A stretch of DNA of 64,000 nt from Alkalihalobacillus deserti (GCF_020734105.1 NZ_JAJAFR010000014.1:1-64000); one strand, 5' to 3'; shown: positions 1 through 9,980, numbered from the stretch's first letter. A program made the numbers and translations. Notes: generated by a model from the letters alone, not told the origin.

Positions 1-472
1 CCAACAATTTTAGAGTTCGGATTAGCTAAGTATTTAGCTGCAATCCCAGTTGCTGCTCCTGTCCTCATAGCGCTTACAATAGTTCCATCCATAATCGCTA
101 AAGGAAAACCGTTATTAGGGTCGGTTAAAATTATGATTGCTGAGGCTCTTGGTTGACCAATTTTTTTAGGATTCTCTGGCATACTCGGAATCCATTTCAT
201 CCCCGCTACGTCAAGATCCCCACCTAGATAAGAAGGCATCGTCATGATTCTTCCTCTTGTCTCTTCCGTTTCAGGCCCTCCCCAACGAATAACTGGTTTA
301 GAAGGTTGAACAACTTCGTTGTGTCCATGTAACTCGAAAGATTTTTGAATTGCACTCAGTGTCCCCTCCATATTCAGACCGCAGCTTTAATGCAATCCTC
401 TTGTGAAAGGTAAATGAAACCAACCCTCTTACTTTGTTCAAGTTTCTCAAGCTTTTTTAGTGTACTCAACAA
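1..472 (-). pseudogene. Ornithine cyclodeaminase/mu-crystallin family gene, frameshifted and cut by the window edge
   Basis: The translation from the ATG at 371 down to base 1 contains blocks typical of the ornithine cyclodeaminase/SbnB family: PRASAIIIL, GFPLAIMDGT, and SAMRTGAATG, which belongs to the NAD-binding and substrate region. The expected N-terminus (YLSQEDCIKA) is present just upstream but in another frame and ends in a stop at 374-376. Adding one base near 384 would join the two parts into one continuous protein reading through NMEGT. The real start is uncertain; a TTG near 472 is one option. The C-terminal part lies beyond the window. Either the gene is dead or there is a one-base sequence error. 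Specific substrate cannot be told. Confidence 0.75.
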
Positions 473-660
473 TATTCCCCTAACTCCCTGAAATGACTTT
501 TTGAATATCCCAACTTCTAAATATAGAATAGCATCGTTTAGATTCATTGTAAACCGTTTTTTAATAAAAAGGTTCATATATTCCTTTTTAGAGCTGACTA
601 GTCTAAAAAAATGACATTACCTTTGGGCAAAATGCCTTAGTAATGTCAGGTAAAACGCTT

Positions 661-1527
661 TTATTCAACTATTATTTTTTTATCTTTTAATGTGTTGACT
701 AAAGTTTGTATTTTTTGAATGGACGTTTTTGATTGACTTATTCCTAATTCAATCACTATAGACTCAACCAGCGCAATAATCGGAATTATTGTATAATGAT
801 TTTCACTAGACTCAGTTTTTAGTATAACGCTTGAATAACTAGCAATCGGGCAAGACAAATGATCTGTAATTAAAATAATAGGAATATCTCTTTCATATGC
901 TACTTTTGCAGCATCAATTGCTCGCTGGGTATCCGGAGCAAAGCTAAAGATAATAAAAATTTCATTCTTCTCAAATTGAAGAATTCGATCAAACATAGAG
1001 TCACTGTCATAACTGAGTTGCCTCGTTTTTGAGTGGAACTCTTCTATAAGTAACTCTAAATATATCGCAATTGCTTTGTACGGACGTAATCCGAGTATAT
1101 TAATTTTTTCAGCATTTGATATTAAATCCATTGCTACATTAAAGCTTTCAACTAATTGAGGGTTAAGAGTTTTATCCATTAATTGGACACCTTCTTGAAA
1201 AACAGTAGAAAGCGTCTTGTAGTTTTTTTTATCATTACTATCAAAAGATTTTTGCACATTCTCCCACTTATCTGAATAATCTTTTTGAATGTCATGAAAA
1301 TCTTTTCTTAAATCAAAAAAACTGTCGTAACCTAATAATTTCACTAACCTCAGAACAGTCGTAGTTCCTACACTCGCCTTATTTGCCACTTCTTTTACAG
1401 TAAACATTCCAATATCTTGGTGATTGTTTAAAATGTAATCACATAGTTGTTTCTGCTTATTAGGCAAAGTATCTTTTATAGAAATAATACGTTCTAAGAC
1501 ATTCATTTTTTCTTGAACTTTTTCCAT
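661..1527 (-). CDS. MurR/RpiR family transcriptional regulator
   Basis: 288 residues. Residues 1-80 form the N-terminal RpiR-type helix-turn-helix (KEVANKASVGTTTVLRLVKLLGY), and residues about 130-265 form a SIS sugar-phosphate-binding domain (INILGLRPYKAIAIYLE, IFIIFSFAPDTQRAIDAA). Such regulators sense a phosphorylated sugar or related ligand and control nearby catabolic or transport genes. It sits between the broken ornithine-cyclodeaminase-type gene and a BCCT transporter, all on the same strand, so regulating one of these is possible but not shown. Length is normal for the family. Family call is firm; ligand unknown. Confidence 0.85.
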   Translation of the reverse strand: MEKVQEKMNVLERIISIKDTLPNKQKQLCDYILNNHQDIGMFTVKEVANKASVGTTTVLRLVKLLGYDSFFDLRKDFHDIQKDYSDKWENVQKSFDSNDKKNYKTLSTVFQEGVQLMDKTLNPQLVESFNVAMDLISNAEKINILGLRPYKAIAIYLELLIEEFHSKTRQLSYDSDSMFDRILQFEKNEIFIIFSFAPDTQRAIDAAKVAYERDIPIILITDHLSCPIASYSSVILKTESSENHYTIIPIIALVESIVIELGISQSKTSIQKIQTLVNTLKDKKIIVE

Positions 1528-1898
1528 ATTCCACCTACCTGTTAATTTCGTTGATTATTAATAATGTTCCCCTCTTAACATATTCACTTAAATAATTATA
1601 CCATATACAAAAAATATACTTCTACGCTTATAATGATGATATTACGATATTAAAACGAAGATTGACTAGTGCTCTTGCTAGATTTTCCGATACCTTCTTC
1701 CTTCTAGCTTTTATCCATCGATTTACTTATCATGATGTAGCCCAAGCTCTAAAGCAACAGAAGCCACAGATCATTTTTTTTCATGGTCAATACTCCAATA
1801 GACAGTAAAAAAACGACAAAATTGTAAATGATTGCATAAAAGATAAACAGGCAACGTCCCAACCGAAGTTGATACGTTGCTTGTTTGACTGATATCGT
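1528..1898. other. Intergenic, regulatory only
   Basis: The 371 bases between the RpiR gene and the BCCT transporter are AT-rich and hold no convincing gene. They should contain the RpiR promoter; a hairpin near the transporter end is listed separately. Confidence 0.5.
1845..1886 (-). terminator. Probable terminator of the BCCT transporter gene
   Basis: A 12-base inverted repeat (AAACAGGCAACG / CGTTGCTTGTTT, one G-T pair) lies 13 bases past the stop codon of the transporter. On the minus strand it is followed only by a modest T-rich run. Confidence 0.55.
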
Positions 1899-3467
1899 TT
1901 ATCCAGCTTCCTTAACATCCTCTTTGCTTTGTTTACCAACCGTTTTATTTCGATCCATTCTAAACTGACCAAGTCCGAGCTCTTTTGCTTCCTGTTTTAA
2001 AGATTTAAGTAAGCTGACTACCATTAATCCTATAATCACTGAAAATGGAAGAGCTGCAATGATCATCGTGTTTTGAAGAGCTTGCAAGCCCCCAGAATAA
2101 AGAAGAGCTAGCGCAGTAATCGAGAGAAAGACGCCCCAAATGACTTTAATTGATGTACTTGGATTTTGAGATCCATTCGCTGTCATCATACCTAGAACAA
2201 ACGTACCAGAGTCAGCCGATGTAACAAAGAACGTGACAATGATCAAAATGGCTAAAATGGATAACACCATGCTGAACGGAAACCCTTCTAACACGCCGAA
2301 AAGAGATTCCTCGGCAACTAATGAAGAAATCGAAAGCAGCCCTGAAGATTCAGTTACAACGGCTGCACTCCCAAAGGTTGAAAACCAAAGGAATCCAATA
2401 AGCGACGGAACGAATAAGACACATACAACAAACTCGCGAATCGTTCGACCCTTTGAGACTCTAGCAATAAACACACCAACAAATGGCGCCCATGCAATCC
2501 ACCATGCCCAATAAAAGATCGTCCACCCATTAATCCAGCTACGGTCCTCTTCGTTCAGGGGTGCAATCCGAAAACTCATATTAATGAAGTTTTGCATGTA
2601 AGCCCCTACCGTATCTGTAAATAAGTTAAGCGTAAAAAGTGTCGGTCCAAAAATAAATACAATCAAGAAGAGGACAGCCGAAAGTCCCATATTCAAATTA
2701 CTTAGGATCTTAATCCCTTTGCTTAGACCCGTTAAGGCCGAAATCATAAATAAGGCTGTAACAACGAGAATGATGACGGTTTGGCTCGTCATAGTACTAG
2801 GTACTCCAAATAAGTAGGACAGTCCCCCGTTAATTTGCATGGCACCAAATCCCAAAGTGGTGGCGATCCCTATAACCGTAGAAATTACGGCAATAACATC
2901 AATCGCCTTCCCAACAGACCCATCCGCATGTTTCCCAATCAACGGTCGTAAGGTTCGACTAATTAAGCTCAGTTCACCTTTTCTAAAGGTAAAGTATGCC
3001 AGAGCCATCGCAACCGACCCATAAATCGCCCATGCATGGATCCCCCAATGAAAGAAGGTAAACCTCATCGCATCCTTAATACCTTGATCCGTGCCCACTT
3101 GGCCTGTAGGAGAACTAACGGCGTAATGGCTAATCGGTTCAGCTGTACCATAAAAAATTAACCCAATCCCTACACCTGCACTAAAAAGCATCGCAAGCCA
3201 AGTTGGACGTGAAAACTCAGGCTTGTCCTCCTGTTTCCCAAGCTTAATCCGGCCAATCGGACTCACTAATAAATAGAAACACACAAACACAAACAACGAA
3301 ACAATGACTAGGTAATACCACCCAAATGAATCGGTAATCACCCCTTGTGTACTACTCGTGATACGCTCTAACGATGCGGGCATCGTGATTCCCATAAGAA
3401 CAAGACCTGCCACTAGGGCTAATGATATATAAAAAACAATTGAAGCATTTCTCATATTAAATTTCAA
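1899..3467 (-). CDS. BCCT family betaine/choline/carnitine transporter
   Basis: 522 residues with about 12 hydrophobic membrane segments. The family signature is clear: the aromatic stretch FYWAWWIAWAPFVGVFIARV followed by SKGRTIREF (about residues 315-345), plus GVGIGLIFYGTAEPI near residue 95. These are sodium- or proton-coupled secondary transporters for quaternary ammonium compounds, usually osmoprotectants such as glycine betaine (OpuD-like). Hydrophilic C-terminal tail of about 40 residues. It follows an RpiR gene and an amino-acid-metabolism remnant, so uptake for catabolism rather than osmoprotection is also possible. Family certain; substrate inferred. Confidence 0.9.
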   Translation of the reverse strand: MKFNMRNASIVFYISLALVAGLVLMGITMPASLERITSSTQGVITDSFGWYYLVIVSLFVFVCFYLLVSPIGRIKLGKQEDKPEFSRPTWLAMLFSAGVGIGLIFYGTAEPISHYAVSSPTGQVGTDQGIKDAMRFTFFHWGIHAWAIYGSVAMALAYFTFRKGELSLISRTLRPLIGKHADGSVGKAIDVIAVISTVIGIATTLGFGAMQINGGLSYLFGVPSTMTSQTVIILVVTALFMISALTGLSKGIKILSNLNMGLSAVLFLIVFIFGPTLFTLNLFTDTVGAYMQNFINMSFRIAPLNEEDRSWINGWTIFYWAWWIAWAPFVGVFIARVSKGRTIREFVVCVLFVPSLIGFLWFSTFGSAAVVTESSGLLSISSLVAEESLFGVLEGFPFSMVLSILAILIIVTFFVTSADSGTFVLGMMTANGSQNPSTSIKVIWGVFLSITALALLYSGGLQALQNTMIIAALPFSVIIGLMVVSLLKSLKQEAKELGLGQFRMDRNKTVGKQSKEDVKEAG

Positions 3468-3981
3468 CTCCCATCTTTGATATGTTCGCAGAGGGTCTTA
3501 CTTCGATTAAAGAACATATAAAATGTAAAACCACCATACAGTATTTTTTGTGAAACAACACCAACAAAACGAACCCTTAAAAATTGCGTTAATTCATTTA
3601 CTCTTTTCTCTTAACTACGACATTTTAAATAACGTAAAATTACCATTGTCCATCTGTTTGGTTATTGGATAATTAGAGAGATTGAAATACACAGAAGTAT
3701 TCAGTAGGAGATCACGTTTATAGGCTTTTTGGGGGATTATCTAAACTATACCAAGAAATGTTCAATTGGTCACATACGAAATACTAGCTTATTTAGGTCT
3801 CTAGTCTTACTATCCCTTCGTACTAGGATTACTCACTACATATTCTTAATATAACTATCGGATCCCCTATATTAGGCCGATATTCAAGAGGTAGTTATCC
3901 TTGTAATGATGAGCTCACCATTATAGACACACCCATGCAACTCATATGTTAGATTGGAGAAAACCCTAAAATTGTTGCAGA
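3468..3981. other. Intergenic, no gene recognised
   Basis: About 510 bases between the transporter start and an integrase remnant. Short frames are interrupted by stops and nothing recognisable was found; probably transporter promoter plus debris of mobile DNA. Confidence 0.4.
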
Positions 3982-4092
3982 CGATTAGGCCATACTCGTG
4001 TTGGTATTACATTAGAGACTTACTCTCACGTCAATCAAGATATGCAAGATCGTGCCGCTGATAAATTTGAAAGTGCCTATTTTCCTTCATAA
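3982..4092 (+). pseudogene. C-terminal remnant of a tyrosine recombinase/integrase
   Basis: The plus-strand frame reads RLGHTRVGITLETYSHV and continues about 20 residues to a stop at 4090-4092. This is the C-terminal box of phage/ICE-type tyrosine integrases, with the His of LGH and the catalytic Tyr of TYSHV. Nothing upstream in frame continues the protein (a stop lies about five codons upstream), so only about 36 residues survive. It marks an earlier mobile element at this place. Confidence 0.75.
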
Positions 4093-4159
4093 AGCTGCTT
4101 TATAAGAGATTAGCTGAATTTCAGATTGTAAATAACAAATTATTAGATTAAATAAGAAA

Positions 4160-4184
4160 AATCCTCCTCTTAAAGAGAAGGATT
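4160..4184 (+). terminator. Hairpin after the integrase remnant
   Basis: AATCCT and AGGATT arms with additional inner pairing (CTCTT/AGAG) lie about 70 bases past the integrase stop; a likely leftover terminator of the lost element. Confidence 0.45.
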
Positions 4185-4298
4185 ATACTGAGTAGTAAAT
4201 AACCTTAAGGGAGTATAAATTATTTTGTGTAAATGGGAATTGCTCTAACTATGATAAATAGGCTTTACATGGAGTGGCGGGCATGATAGGCTCGTCAG

Positions 4299-5226
4299 CT
4301 AGGGCGATACATTTTCATAAAGTATGGTCTCGATCTTCCAGCGATAACGATACAAGTCACCGATTTCTTCGGCAGACAAGTCAAAACAGTTTGTGACGAT
4401 CATGACGACGTTTCCCTGACTATCGTGTGTCTCGATTAAGCGCAAGGGATGGGTCATTTTTGTCCCATTTTGCGAGTTACCTAGAAACACTTCCTGGTCT
4501 AACACAATAGGTGAACCAACTTGCGGAACTTGTTCAGATAGCACTTCAACCTGTGCATTCTTCTTCAAACGAGTAATAAACCGAACATCGTGTAAACAGA
4601 GATGTTCAAACTGTTTATAATCGATATAGCCACGGTCAAACAAGTGAATCGCATCCGAATCTATGTCAATGAGATCTCCCATTTGAGTGCGGTCTGCAAG
4701 TTTTGGCATGTAAAAGAATTCCTTTATCGGGTAAGGTTAACTCTTTCGTGACGACAACCCGTAAATGAAGTCGAATTCCTGATTTCGTTTTGCGAAAAGT
4801 CGCCCAAGGGTACTGACTTACACTCATGCTCATCGTTGTTGAATCGATCACGTGTAAGCGACCGATCTCACGAATGATCGGCGATTGCTTCGTCTTCGCT
4901 TGAATGTTCAAAACGAGATAATGAAAGATCTTTTCAAATAACGTTGGCGATAAATCACCCAATTTCCTTGAAAGCTGTGAAGTGCTAATCGTATCAAATG
5001 TAAGTTGAACTTGAAGTTCTTCCTCATCTCTTAGCTTCTTTGACATTTGAGTTAAGCTTTTCGTTTCTTTCAATTGCGAAATGATAAGCAATTGAAGAAA
5101 CTTATAGGCTGTTAGCTTTTTCACGTATTTATCAAGGTCTATCACGTTAATTAGGTTGGAAAAAGTATGTTCATCAATGACTTTTAGTAGTTCATTTATT
5201 GTAGATTTTATGGTATTCTTGTCCAT
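4299..5226 (-). pseudogene. IS4-family transposase, frameshifted and truncated
   Basis: The N-terminal part (4666-5226, about 186 residues) has the IS4-type start and the first catalytic region with RLHVIDSTTM. The second part (4299-4709) is in another frame and carries the DxxxFDRGY-type motif HLFDRGYIDYKQF and the C-terminal signature YRYRWKIE. Around 4700 the frames change within LHAKLADRTQ, so a one-base shift is the simplest break. The protein stops right after WKIET, so the last part, with the rest of the YREK region, is missing. Both defects make it non-functional. Confidence 0.85.
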
Positions 5227-5405
5227 GGGAAGGCTCCTTTTAATTGGGATTTGGACAGAACTACCAAACCTAATTATAAGGAGTTTTTTTATGTCTTGAA
5301 ACCATAAATTTCTACTCGAAACTACTTGACAAATTTTTAATAACTTTATGCAAAGCTAATGACCTAGTTATACTGACGCCCCAATACCTTTAATGCTCTA
5401 TATCA

Positions 5406-5671
5406 TCATTCAGCTAACCCCTGTGTTACTAAGGTCTCAGTGATTGCTTTTAGTGCTTCGTTTTCGTCTGATCCTGTTGTTACAATTTTTATTTCAGCTC
5501 CTGCTGGGATTCCTAAAGCCATAATGCCCATAATTGACTTTAAATTCACATTTTTCTCTTTATATTCTAGACTCATATCACCTTCAAATTGACCTGCTGT
5601 TTCACTAACATTGTTGCTGGTCGTGCATGAATGCCTGTTTTATCAATTACTTTAAATGTCTTTTCTGCCAT
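5406..5671 (-). pseudogene. HPr-family phosphocarrier protein, frameshifted
   Basis: The start at 5671 has a strong ribosome site (AAGGAG). The first frame gives MAEKTFKVIDKTGIHARPAT with the phosphorylatable His of the HPr active site, then leaves frame. A second frame continues VSETAGQFEGDMSLEY, then NLKSIMGIMALG, which contains the Ser46-type regulatory site, and ends AE at 5409. Restoring one A in the A-run after ARPAT gives a normal protein of about 88 residues. Having both His15 and Ser46, it would be an HPr rather than a Crh. It is the last gene of the sorbitol operon, probably a dedicated or spare phosphocarrier. Confidence 0.8.
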
Positions 5672-5719
5672 AGTGGTATTCTCCTTTTTATGCAGTTTAG
5701 ATAATTTATATTTTCAATA

Positions 5720-6397
5720 TCAATTAGTCTGAGAATGTTGGTTCTCCTTAATATATTTTATTAACTCAACCAGTTCCATGTCCGCCATGGAATTGAGTCT
5801 ATACTGATAATCTTCAAACGGTAAGTGTGAAGTGATTCGATTAGGTACGATTACGCAAGAAAGACCTGCTCTTCTTGCGGCGGTTAACCCGTTTAATGAA
5901 TCTTCAAAAACAAAAACATCATCTTTTTTAAGTCCAAGCCCTTTCACAGCTTGTTCATAAAGCTCTGGGTCTGGTTTGACTTTATGCACATCATCTTTCG
6001 TACGAATTATCGAAAAATAGTGATCAATTTTGTGATGAGTAAGCCACTTATCAATCCAACTTCGCTCAGAACTAGAAGCTAAAGCGATCTTTAACCCTTG
6101 TTGTTTAGCTTGATCTAAATATTCTCTTACCCCTTTGCGAAGATCTGCTTTCTCTAGCACTTCCAAACGATGTTTTTCTAATTTCAGATCTAACTCTTCA
6201 TCTAGTACAGACTGACCAATCTGTTCTTCTAAATATCTATACGGGTGAAACACATCTAGTCCAGTCCCTACAATTTGTGCAAACTTTTCAAGAGGTAACT
6301 CCGCATTAAATCCTTTAAATATATGTTGGTACGCTTCATACAGCGGAGTTTCCGTATCAAAGATAAGACCATCAAAATCAAATATTATTCCTTTCAT
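5720..6397 (-). CDS. HAD-superfamily hydrolase, beta-phosphoglucomutase-like
   Basis: 225 residues with all HAD motifs: motif I DFDGLIFDTE at residues 6-15, motif II ASSS near 107, motif III VKPDPELY near 142 and motif IV FEDSLNG near 162, with an alpha-helical cap between motifs I and II. It resembles the YhcW/beta-PGM-like phosphatase group, soluble and cytoplasmic. It follows the transaldolase-like gene by 21 bases in the sorbitol operon, which suggests dephosphorylation or repair of a sugar phosphate in that pathway; this role is inferred. Confidence 0.8.
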   Translation of the reverse strand: MKGIIFDFDGLIFDTETPLYEAYQHIFKGFNAELPLEKFAQIVGTGLDVFHPYRYLEEQIGQSVLDEELDLKLEKHRLEVLEKADLRKGVREYLDQAKQQGLKIALASSSERSWIDKWLTHHKIDHYFSIIRTKDDVHKVKPDPELYEQAVKGLGLKKDDVFVFEDSLNGLTAARRAGLSCVIVPNRITSHLPFEDYQYRLNSMADMELVELIKYIKENQHSQTN

Positions 6398-6418
6398 TTC
6401 CTCACCTCATGAAAATAA

Positions 6419-7084
6419 TTAGATCGTTACCGTCCCAAAACGCTCTTGCCAATCCTTCGTGAATTGATTAACACTGATTTCAGAAGATGGGTGAGAGTGG
6501 AGTTCTTCAATGACGTCTGGACTAGCTGTAATGAATTGCGCCCCTACTAAACTGCACTTGTGCACTTGATTAACATTCTTAAAGCTCGCTGCCATGACCT
6601 CCGTTTTTAATTGATGCGTATTAAATAATTCGACAATCTCTGAAACAACCTTAATCCCATCACCTGAAACATTATCAATTCGGTTCACATATGGTGCGAC
6701 ATAATTCGCACCACATCTCGCAGCCATTAGAGCTTGCTGGGCAGTGAATATAGCCGTTGCCAAAGTGTTAATCCCCAAATGATGTAATTCCTTTAAAGCC
6801 TTATAGCCTTCTTTAATCGCAGGAACTTTAATGTAGACATTCTCATCAATCTCAGATATGATCCGTTTTGCTTCGTCTACTATATCTGCAGCGTTTTCTG
6901 ATATCGTTTGAACAAAAAACATTTTATCTTTACCAATTATCTTCCGAATCTGTTTTAACTGTTCCAAATAATCTAATTGTTCTTTGGCCAGAATCGTAGG
7001 GTTAGTAGTAACCCCTTCAATTTGATAATAATCAGTTAGATGTTTAATATTTTCAATGTTAGCTGAATCAATTAATATTTTCAT
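6419..7084 (-). CDS. Small transaldolase / fructose-6-phosphate aldolase-like protein
   Basis: 221 residues, the length of the short transaldolase (TalC/FSA) subfamily. Visible: the N-terminal strand MKILIDSANIENI, GVTTNPTILAKE, and VYIKVPAIKEG with the Schiff-base lysine (about residue 86), then a beta/alpha barrel through ANYVAPYVNRIDN. FSA-type enzymes cleave or form fructose 6-phosphate from dihydroxyacetone and glyceraldehyde 3-phosphate; transaldolases move a three-carbon unit. As sorbitol-6-P dehydrogenase makes fructose 6-phosphate, the placement directly downstream is sensible. Which reaction it performs cannot be settled from the sequence. Confidence 0.82.
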   Translation of the reverse strand: MKILIDSANIENIKHLTDYYQIEGVTTNPTILAKEQLDYLEQLKQIRKIIGKDKMFFVQTISENAADIVDEAKRIISEIDENVYIKVPAIKEGYKALKELHHLGINTLATAIFTAQQALMAARCGANYVAPYVNRIDNVSGDGIKVVSEIVELFNTHQLKTEVMAASFKNVNQVHKCSLVGAQFITASPDVIEELHSHPSSEISVNQFTKDWQERFGTVTI

Positions 7085-7118
7085 AATAGTCTCCTCACCT
7101 TGATATATTTATATAGAA

Positions 7119-7155
7119 GAAAGTCATTATGCTGTTAAGAAACATAATGACTTTC
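7119..7155 (-). repeat. Perfect 13-bp inverted repeat inside the sorbitol operon
   Basis: GAAAGTCATTATG and its exact reverse complement flank an 11-base loop in the 77-base gap between the dehydrogenase stop and the transaldolase start. On the minus strand it is followed by TTTCTTC, so it could be a partial terminator or an mRNA-stabilising hairpin separating the core PTS genes from the accessory ones. Confidence 0.6.
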
Positions 7156-7161
7156 ATAGTA

Positions 7162-7944
7162 TTAGAACATCACTTGGCCACCAGTAACATTTATAGATTG
7201 CCCAGTACAATAACCTGCTTTATCCGAAGCATAGAAAATTACGGCATTAGCGATGTCATCATACTCACAACCACGTTTTAGTGGTACCTTATCAATATAC
7301 ACTTGTTCTACTTCGTTCTCAGGAATTCCAAGTTTTTTCGCATATTGCGGAAGTAAGCTCTGGAACATAGGAGAGCTTAATAGATTTCCTGGCATAATTG
7401 AATTCACACGAATGTTATGTTCTGCAAGATCCAATGCTAGACTTTGAGTAAGACCTACTCCGCCAAATTTAGAAGCAGAATAACCAGAATTATGCTTACT
7501 TCCTACCTTTCCTGACTTCGAGTTAATTTGGATGATGTTTCCGTAACCTTGGTCAATCATAACTTTTGAAACTTCACGGGCACATAGGAAGTAACCTGTT
7601 AAGTTTACAGCTACTGATGTTTCCCAAGCATTTAATTCAAAGTCAGTGATTTTTGAACTTTTCGCATAGCCTGCATTATAGACTAATAGATCGATTTGGC
7701 CAAATTCAGCAACTGTCTTTTCGACCATAGATGCTACTTCTACTTCATTCGTTAAATCTACTTTGATACCGATTGCTTTACTAGAAAACTTTGACTCAAT
7801 TTCAATTGCAACATTTTTTGCATTCTCTTCATTTAGATCTGCAACCACAACATTATATCCGTCCTCAGCCAAACGATGAGAAAGCGCCTCTCCTAAGTTT
7901 TGGCCTCCACCAGCAACAATTGCCACTCTTTGTAATCCGCTCAT
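7162..7944 (-). CDS. srlD: Sorbitol-6-phosphate 2-dehydrogenase (SDR family)
   Basis: 260 residues of the short-chain dehydrogenase/reductase family. N-terminal cofactor motif AGGGQNLGEAL (residues 11-21), Asp of VVADLN, catalytic Ser in IQINSKSG (about 144), YxxxK as YSASK (about 155-159), and the C-terminal GYCTGQSINVTGGQ. The GGGQNLG variant of the glycine motif is usual for SrlD. It oxidises D-sorbitol 6-phosphate to fructose 6-phosphate with NAD. It follows the sorbitol EIIA gene by 27 bases, which supports the specific name over a generic SDR. Confidence 0.88.
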   Translation of the reverse strand: MSGLQRVAIVAGGGQNLGEALSHRLAEDGYNVVVADLNEENAKNVAIEIESKFSSKAIGIKVDLTNEVEVASMVEKTVAEFGQIDLLVYNAGYAKSSKITDFELNAWETSVAVNLTGYFLCAREVSKVMIDQGYGNIIQINSKSGKVGSKHNSGYSASKFGGVGLTQSLALDLAEHNIRVNSIMPGNLLSSPMFQSLLPQYAKKLGIPENEVEQVYIDKVPLKRGCEYDDIANAVIFYASDKAGYCTGQSINVTGGQVMF

Positions 7945-7971
7945 AGTTTCTCCACTCCTATTTCCTTCTTT

Positions 7972-8334
7972 TTATCGAACGATCTCTAGTGTTTCTCCCT
8001 CAAAAATCTCTTTAATATCTTTATCTTCTAAGCAAAGCATTCCCGGTAAATCTGCTTCTGTGCTTCCATCAAATCTAATCGTAATATGGCCTAACGCTCC
8101 AAGGTTTTGGTTTACTGCACTTCCAACTGCTGTTACTTTATATTCGTTTTCACCAATTTTAAAAGTATCTCCAACAAGTACGTCTCCATTTAATTCATTC
8201 TTCTCATGAACAATACAAAATTCTTTTAATTCATCTGGTGCATCACTTTTAAATAGGATAATCATCTTATCTGCATAAAAAGTAGGAGCCATAGGTCCAA
8301 TGCTTGTTACATTTGTAAAATAAACTTTAGTCAT
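7972..8334 (-). CDS. srlB: PTS glucitol/sorbitol-specific EIIA component
   Basis: 120 residues, the normal size of the stand-alone glucitol EIIA. It starts MTKVYFTNVTSIGP, carries a conserved His in CIVHEKNEL (about residue 43) that is the expected phosphorylation site, and ends with GHITIRFDGSTEADLPG, a family-typical block. It accepts phosphate from HPr and passes it to the EIIB domain of the neighbouring permease. Spacing to its neighbours (27 and 57 bases) fits one transcript. Confidence 0.9.
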   Translation of the reverse strand: MTKVYFTNVTSIGPMAPTFYADKMIILFKSDAPDELKEFCIVHEKNELNGDVLVGDTFKIGENEYKVTAVGSAVNQNLGALGHITIRFDGSTEADLPGMLCLEDKDIKEIFEGETLEIVR

Positions 8335-8391
8335 ACTAACACCTGCTTAATCTCAAATTTTTTCTATTTAGTAATATGCTCAATAATAGTC

Positions 8392-9420
8392 TTAGAAATC
8401 CGTATAAATAGCAAAACTTGCTAACCAAGCTACAAATACGGTTGGTGCCCCGGTCAAGAACCTCGAGTACAGAACAGCCGGAACCCCTACTTCAACAGTC
8501 TCTGGTTCTGCTTCCGCTAAACCTAGTCCTACAGGAATAAAGTCCGCTGCGGCTTGTGAGTTGATTGCAAATAATGCCGGCAATGCAAGTTGTGGCGGGA
8601 TATTACCTTGCCCAATCTCGGTACCAATTAGCACACCTACAACCTGAGCAATTACTGCTCCTGGCCCTAGAAACGGTGATAAAAGCGGGAACGAACAAAC
8701 TAATGAAATTAAAAGCAATCCCGGTAAAGAGCCTGCGTATGGTGATAGGAAATTGGCAAATACGTCACCAATACCTGTCTCTAAAATAACCCCGATAAGC
8801 ATGGCAACAAACGCCATAAACGGAAGAATCGTTTTCAATACTGTATCAATCGTGTCACGACCAGCTTGGAATAACGTACTTGTAAAATTACCTATACCCA
8901 TTCCAACCTTGACCATTATGCCTTTTGGCTTCTGTTGTTCACTAATTTTTTTGTCTGTGCTATACTTATATTGTTTAGTATTAGTCTCTTGCGTTTCTGT
9001 TTCGCCGACAGAAGCGCTTTCTTTTTGTGCACTTGCTGCTACTTCTCCATTTGCCACTTCAATATTATTAACTTTAACTCCTGAAACATAAATATCTTCT
9101 GTAATATACTTTGCTAAAGGTCCACTTTGACCTGTTGGCATAATATTGATGGTTGGAATTCTCTTTTGTGGATAAATTCCACAACGCAATGTTCCACCAC
9201 AGTCAATAATGACACAAGCTGTTTCATCATCTGGTACCTTTGTTTTAAATCCATCAACTAACTCTGCACCCGTTACATCTGCAAGCTTTTGAGCAATATC
9301 TGGTTGATTCCCACCTGTAATGTAGACAATCTTATTTTTCTTTTCATTTACAATAATATTTAATGGGCCACCAAAACCACCTGGTCCTGCATGAACAATA
9401 GCTGAATTGTAGTTTGACAT
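8392..9420 (-). CDS. srlE: PTS glucitol/sorbitol-specific EIIB plus C-terminal membrane domain
   Basis: 342 residues. Residues 1-125 are the cytoplasmic EIIB domain; [14 protein letters not shown] near residue 75 contains the candidate phospho-Cys. A low-complexity linker (about 125-165) leads to a membrane domain with several segments ([46 protein letters not shown]). The length matches SrlE proteins. Together with SrlA it forms the membrane permease that phosphorylates sorbitol during uptake. Thirteen bases separate it from srlA. Confidence 0.9.
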   Translation of the reverse strand: MSNYNSAIVHAGPGGFGGPLNIIVNEKKNKIVYITGGNQPDIAQKLADVTGAELVDGFKTKVPDDETACVIIDCGGTLRCGIYPQKRIPTINIMPTGQSGPLAKYITEDIYVSGVKVNNIEVANGEVAASAQKESASVGETETQETNTKQYKYSTDKKISEQQKPKGIMVKVGMGIGNFTSTLFQAGRDTIDTVLKTILPFMAFVAMLIGVILETGIGDVFANFLSPYAGSLPGLLLISLVCSFPLLSPFLGPGAVIAQVVGVLIGTEIGQGNIPPQLALPALFAINSQAAADFIPVGLGLAEAEPETVEVGVPAVLYSRFLTGAPTVFVAWLASFAIYTDF

Positions 9421-9433
9421 GTTGTTTCCCCCC

Positions 9434-9979
9434 TTATAGTTCTACAGTGTCTTTAAGTTGAACTTTTTGTTGTTTTGATACATAAGCTACAGTCCAGTCT
9501 GTAACCACACCACGCATAAAGTTTGTAACCACACCTACTAGAAAGTACATAACTGCTAATTCTGCAATTGGAAGTCCTAAAGCTGTAATCCCTGATGCAA
9601 TCCCTAAAAATACGAATAACTCGCCTGGATTTACGTGTGGAAACAAGCCGTTGTGTGTATGACAAGAAAACGATGCCGCTGAATAATAACCCGGCTTGTG
9701 TCTCTCTGGTAAAAATCGTCCTAATGACAGCGTCATAGGATTTGCAAAGAAAAACGTACCGAACACTGGCAGGAATAGATATCTAGCAAAAACATTTTTT
9801 CCTGATTTCGCTGCAAGTCGCTCTACTCTTTCTGTCCCAACTAAACGAACAACCGCATTCATGGCAACTAACAAACAAATTAATAAAGGTACAATTCCTG
9901 TGACAAGATCCACAAATACCTCGCCACCTCTTTCAAATAACCCCATAAAACCATCAGCTAACATAGTAATAATGTCCAT
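9434..9979 (-). CDS. srlA: PTS glucitol/sorbitol-specific EIIC component
   Basis: 181 residues, close to the family norm. Hydrophobic segments alternate with the conserved block [24 protein letters not shown] (about 98-121; Cys/His-rich, family-typical) and [18 protein letters not shown] near the C-terminus. It is the sugar-translocating membrane subunit. The gene starts one base after the gutM stop, so the two are translationally close. Confidence 0.9.
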   Translation of the reverse strand: MDIITMLADGFMGLFERGGEVFVDLVTGIVPLLICLLVAMNAVVRLVGTERVERLAAKSGKNVFARYLFLPVFGTFFFANPMTLSLGRFLPERHKPGYYSAASFSCHTHNGLFPHVNPGELFVFLGIASGITALGLPIAELAVMYFLVGVVTNFMRGVVTDWTVAYVSKQQKVQLKDTVEL

Positions 9980-9980
9980 A

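Noticed and set aside
1787-1972. 61-residue minus-strand frame overlapping the end of the BCCT gene
   Set aside because: Out-of-frame shadow of the transporter C-terminus and its terminator.
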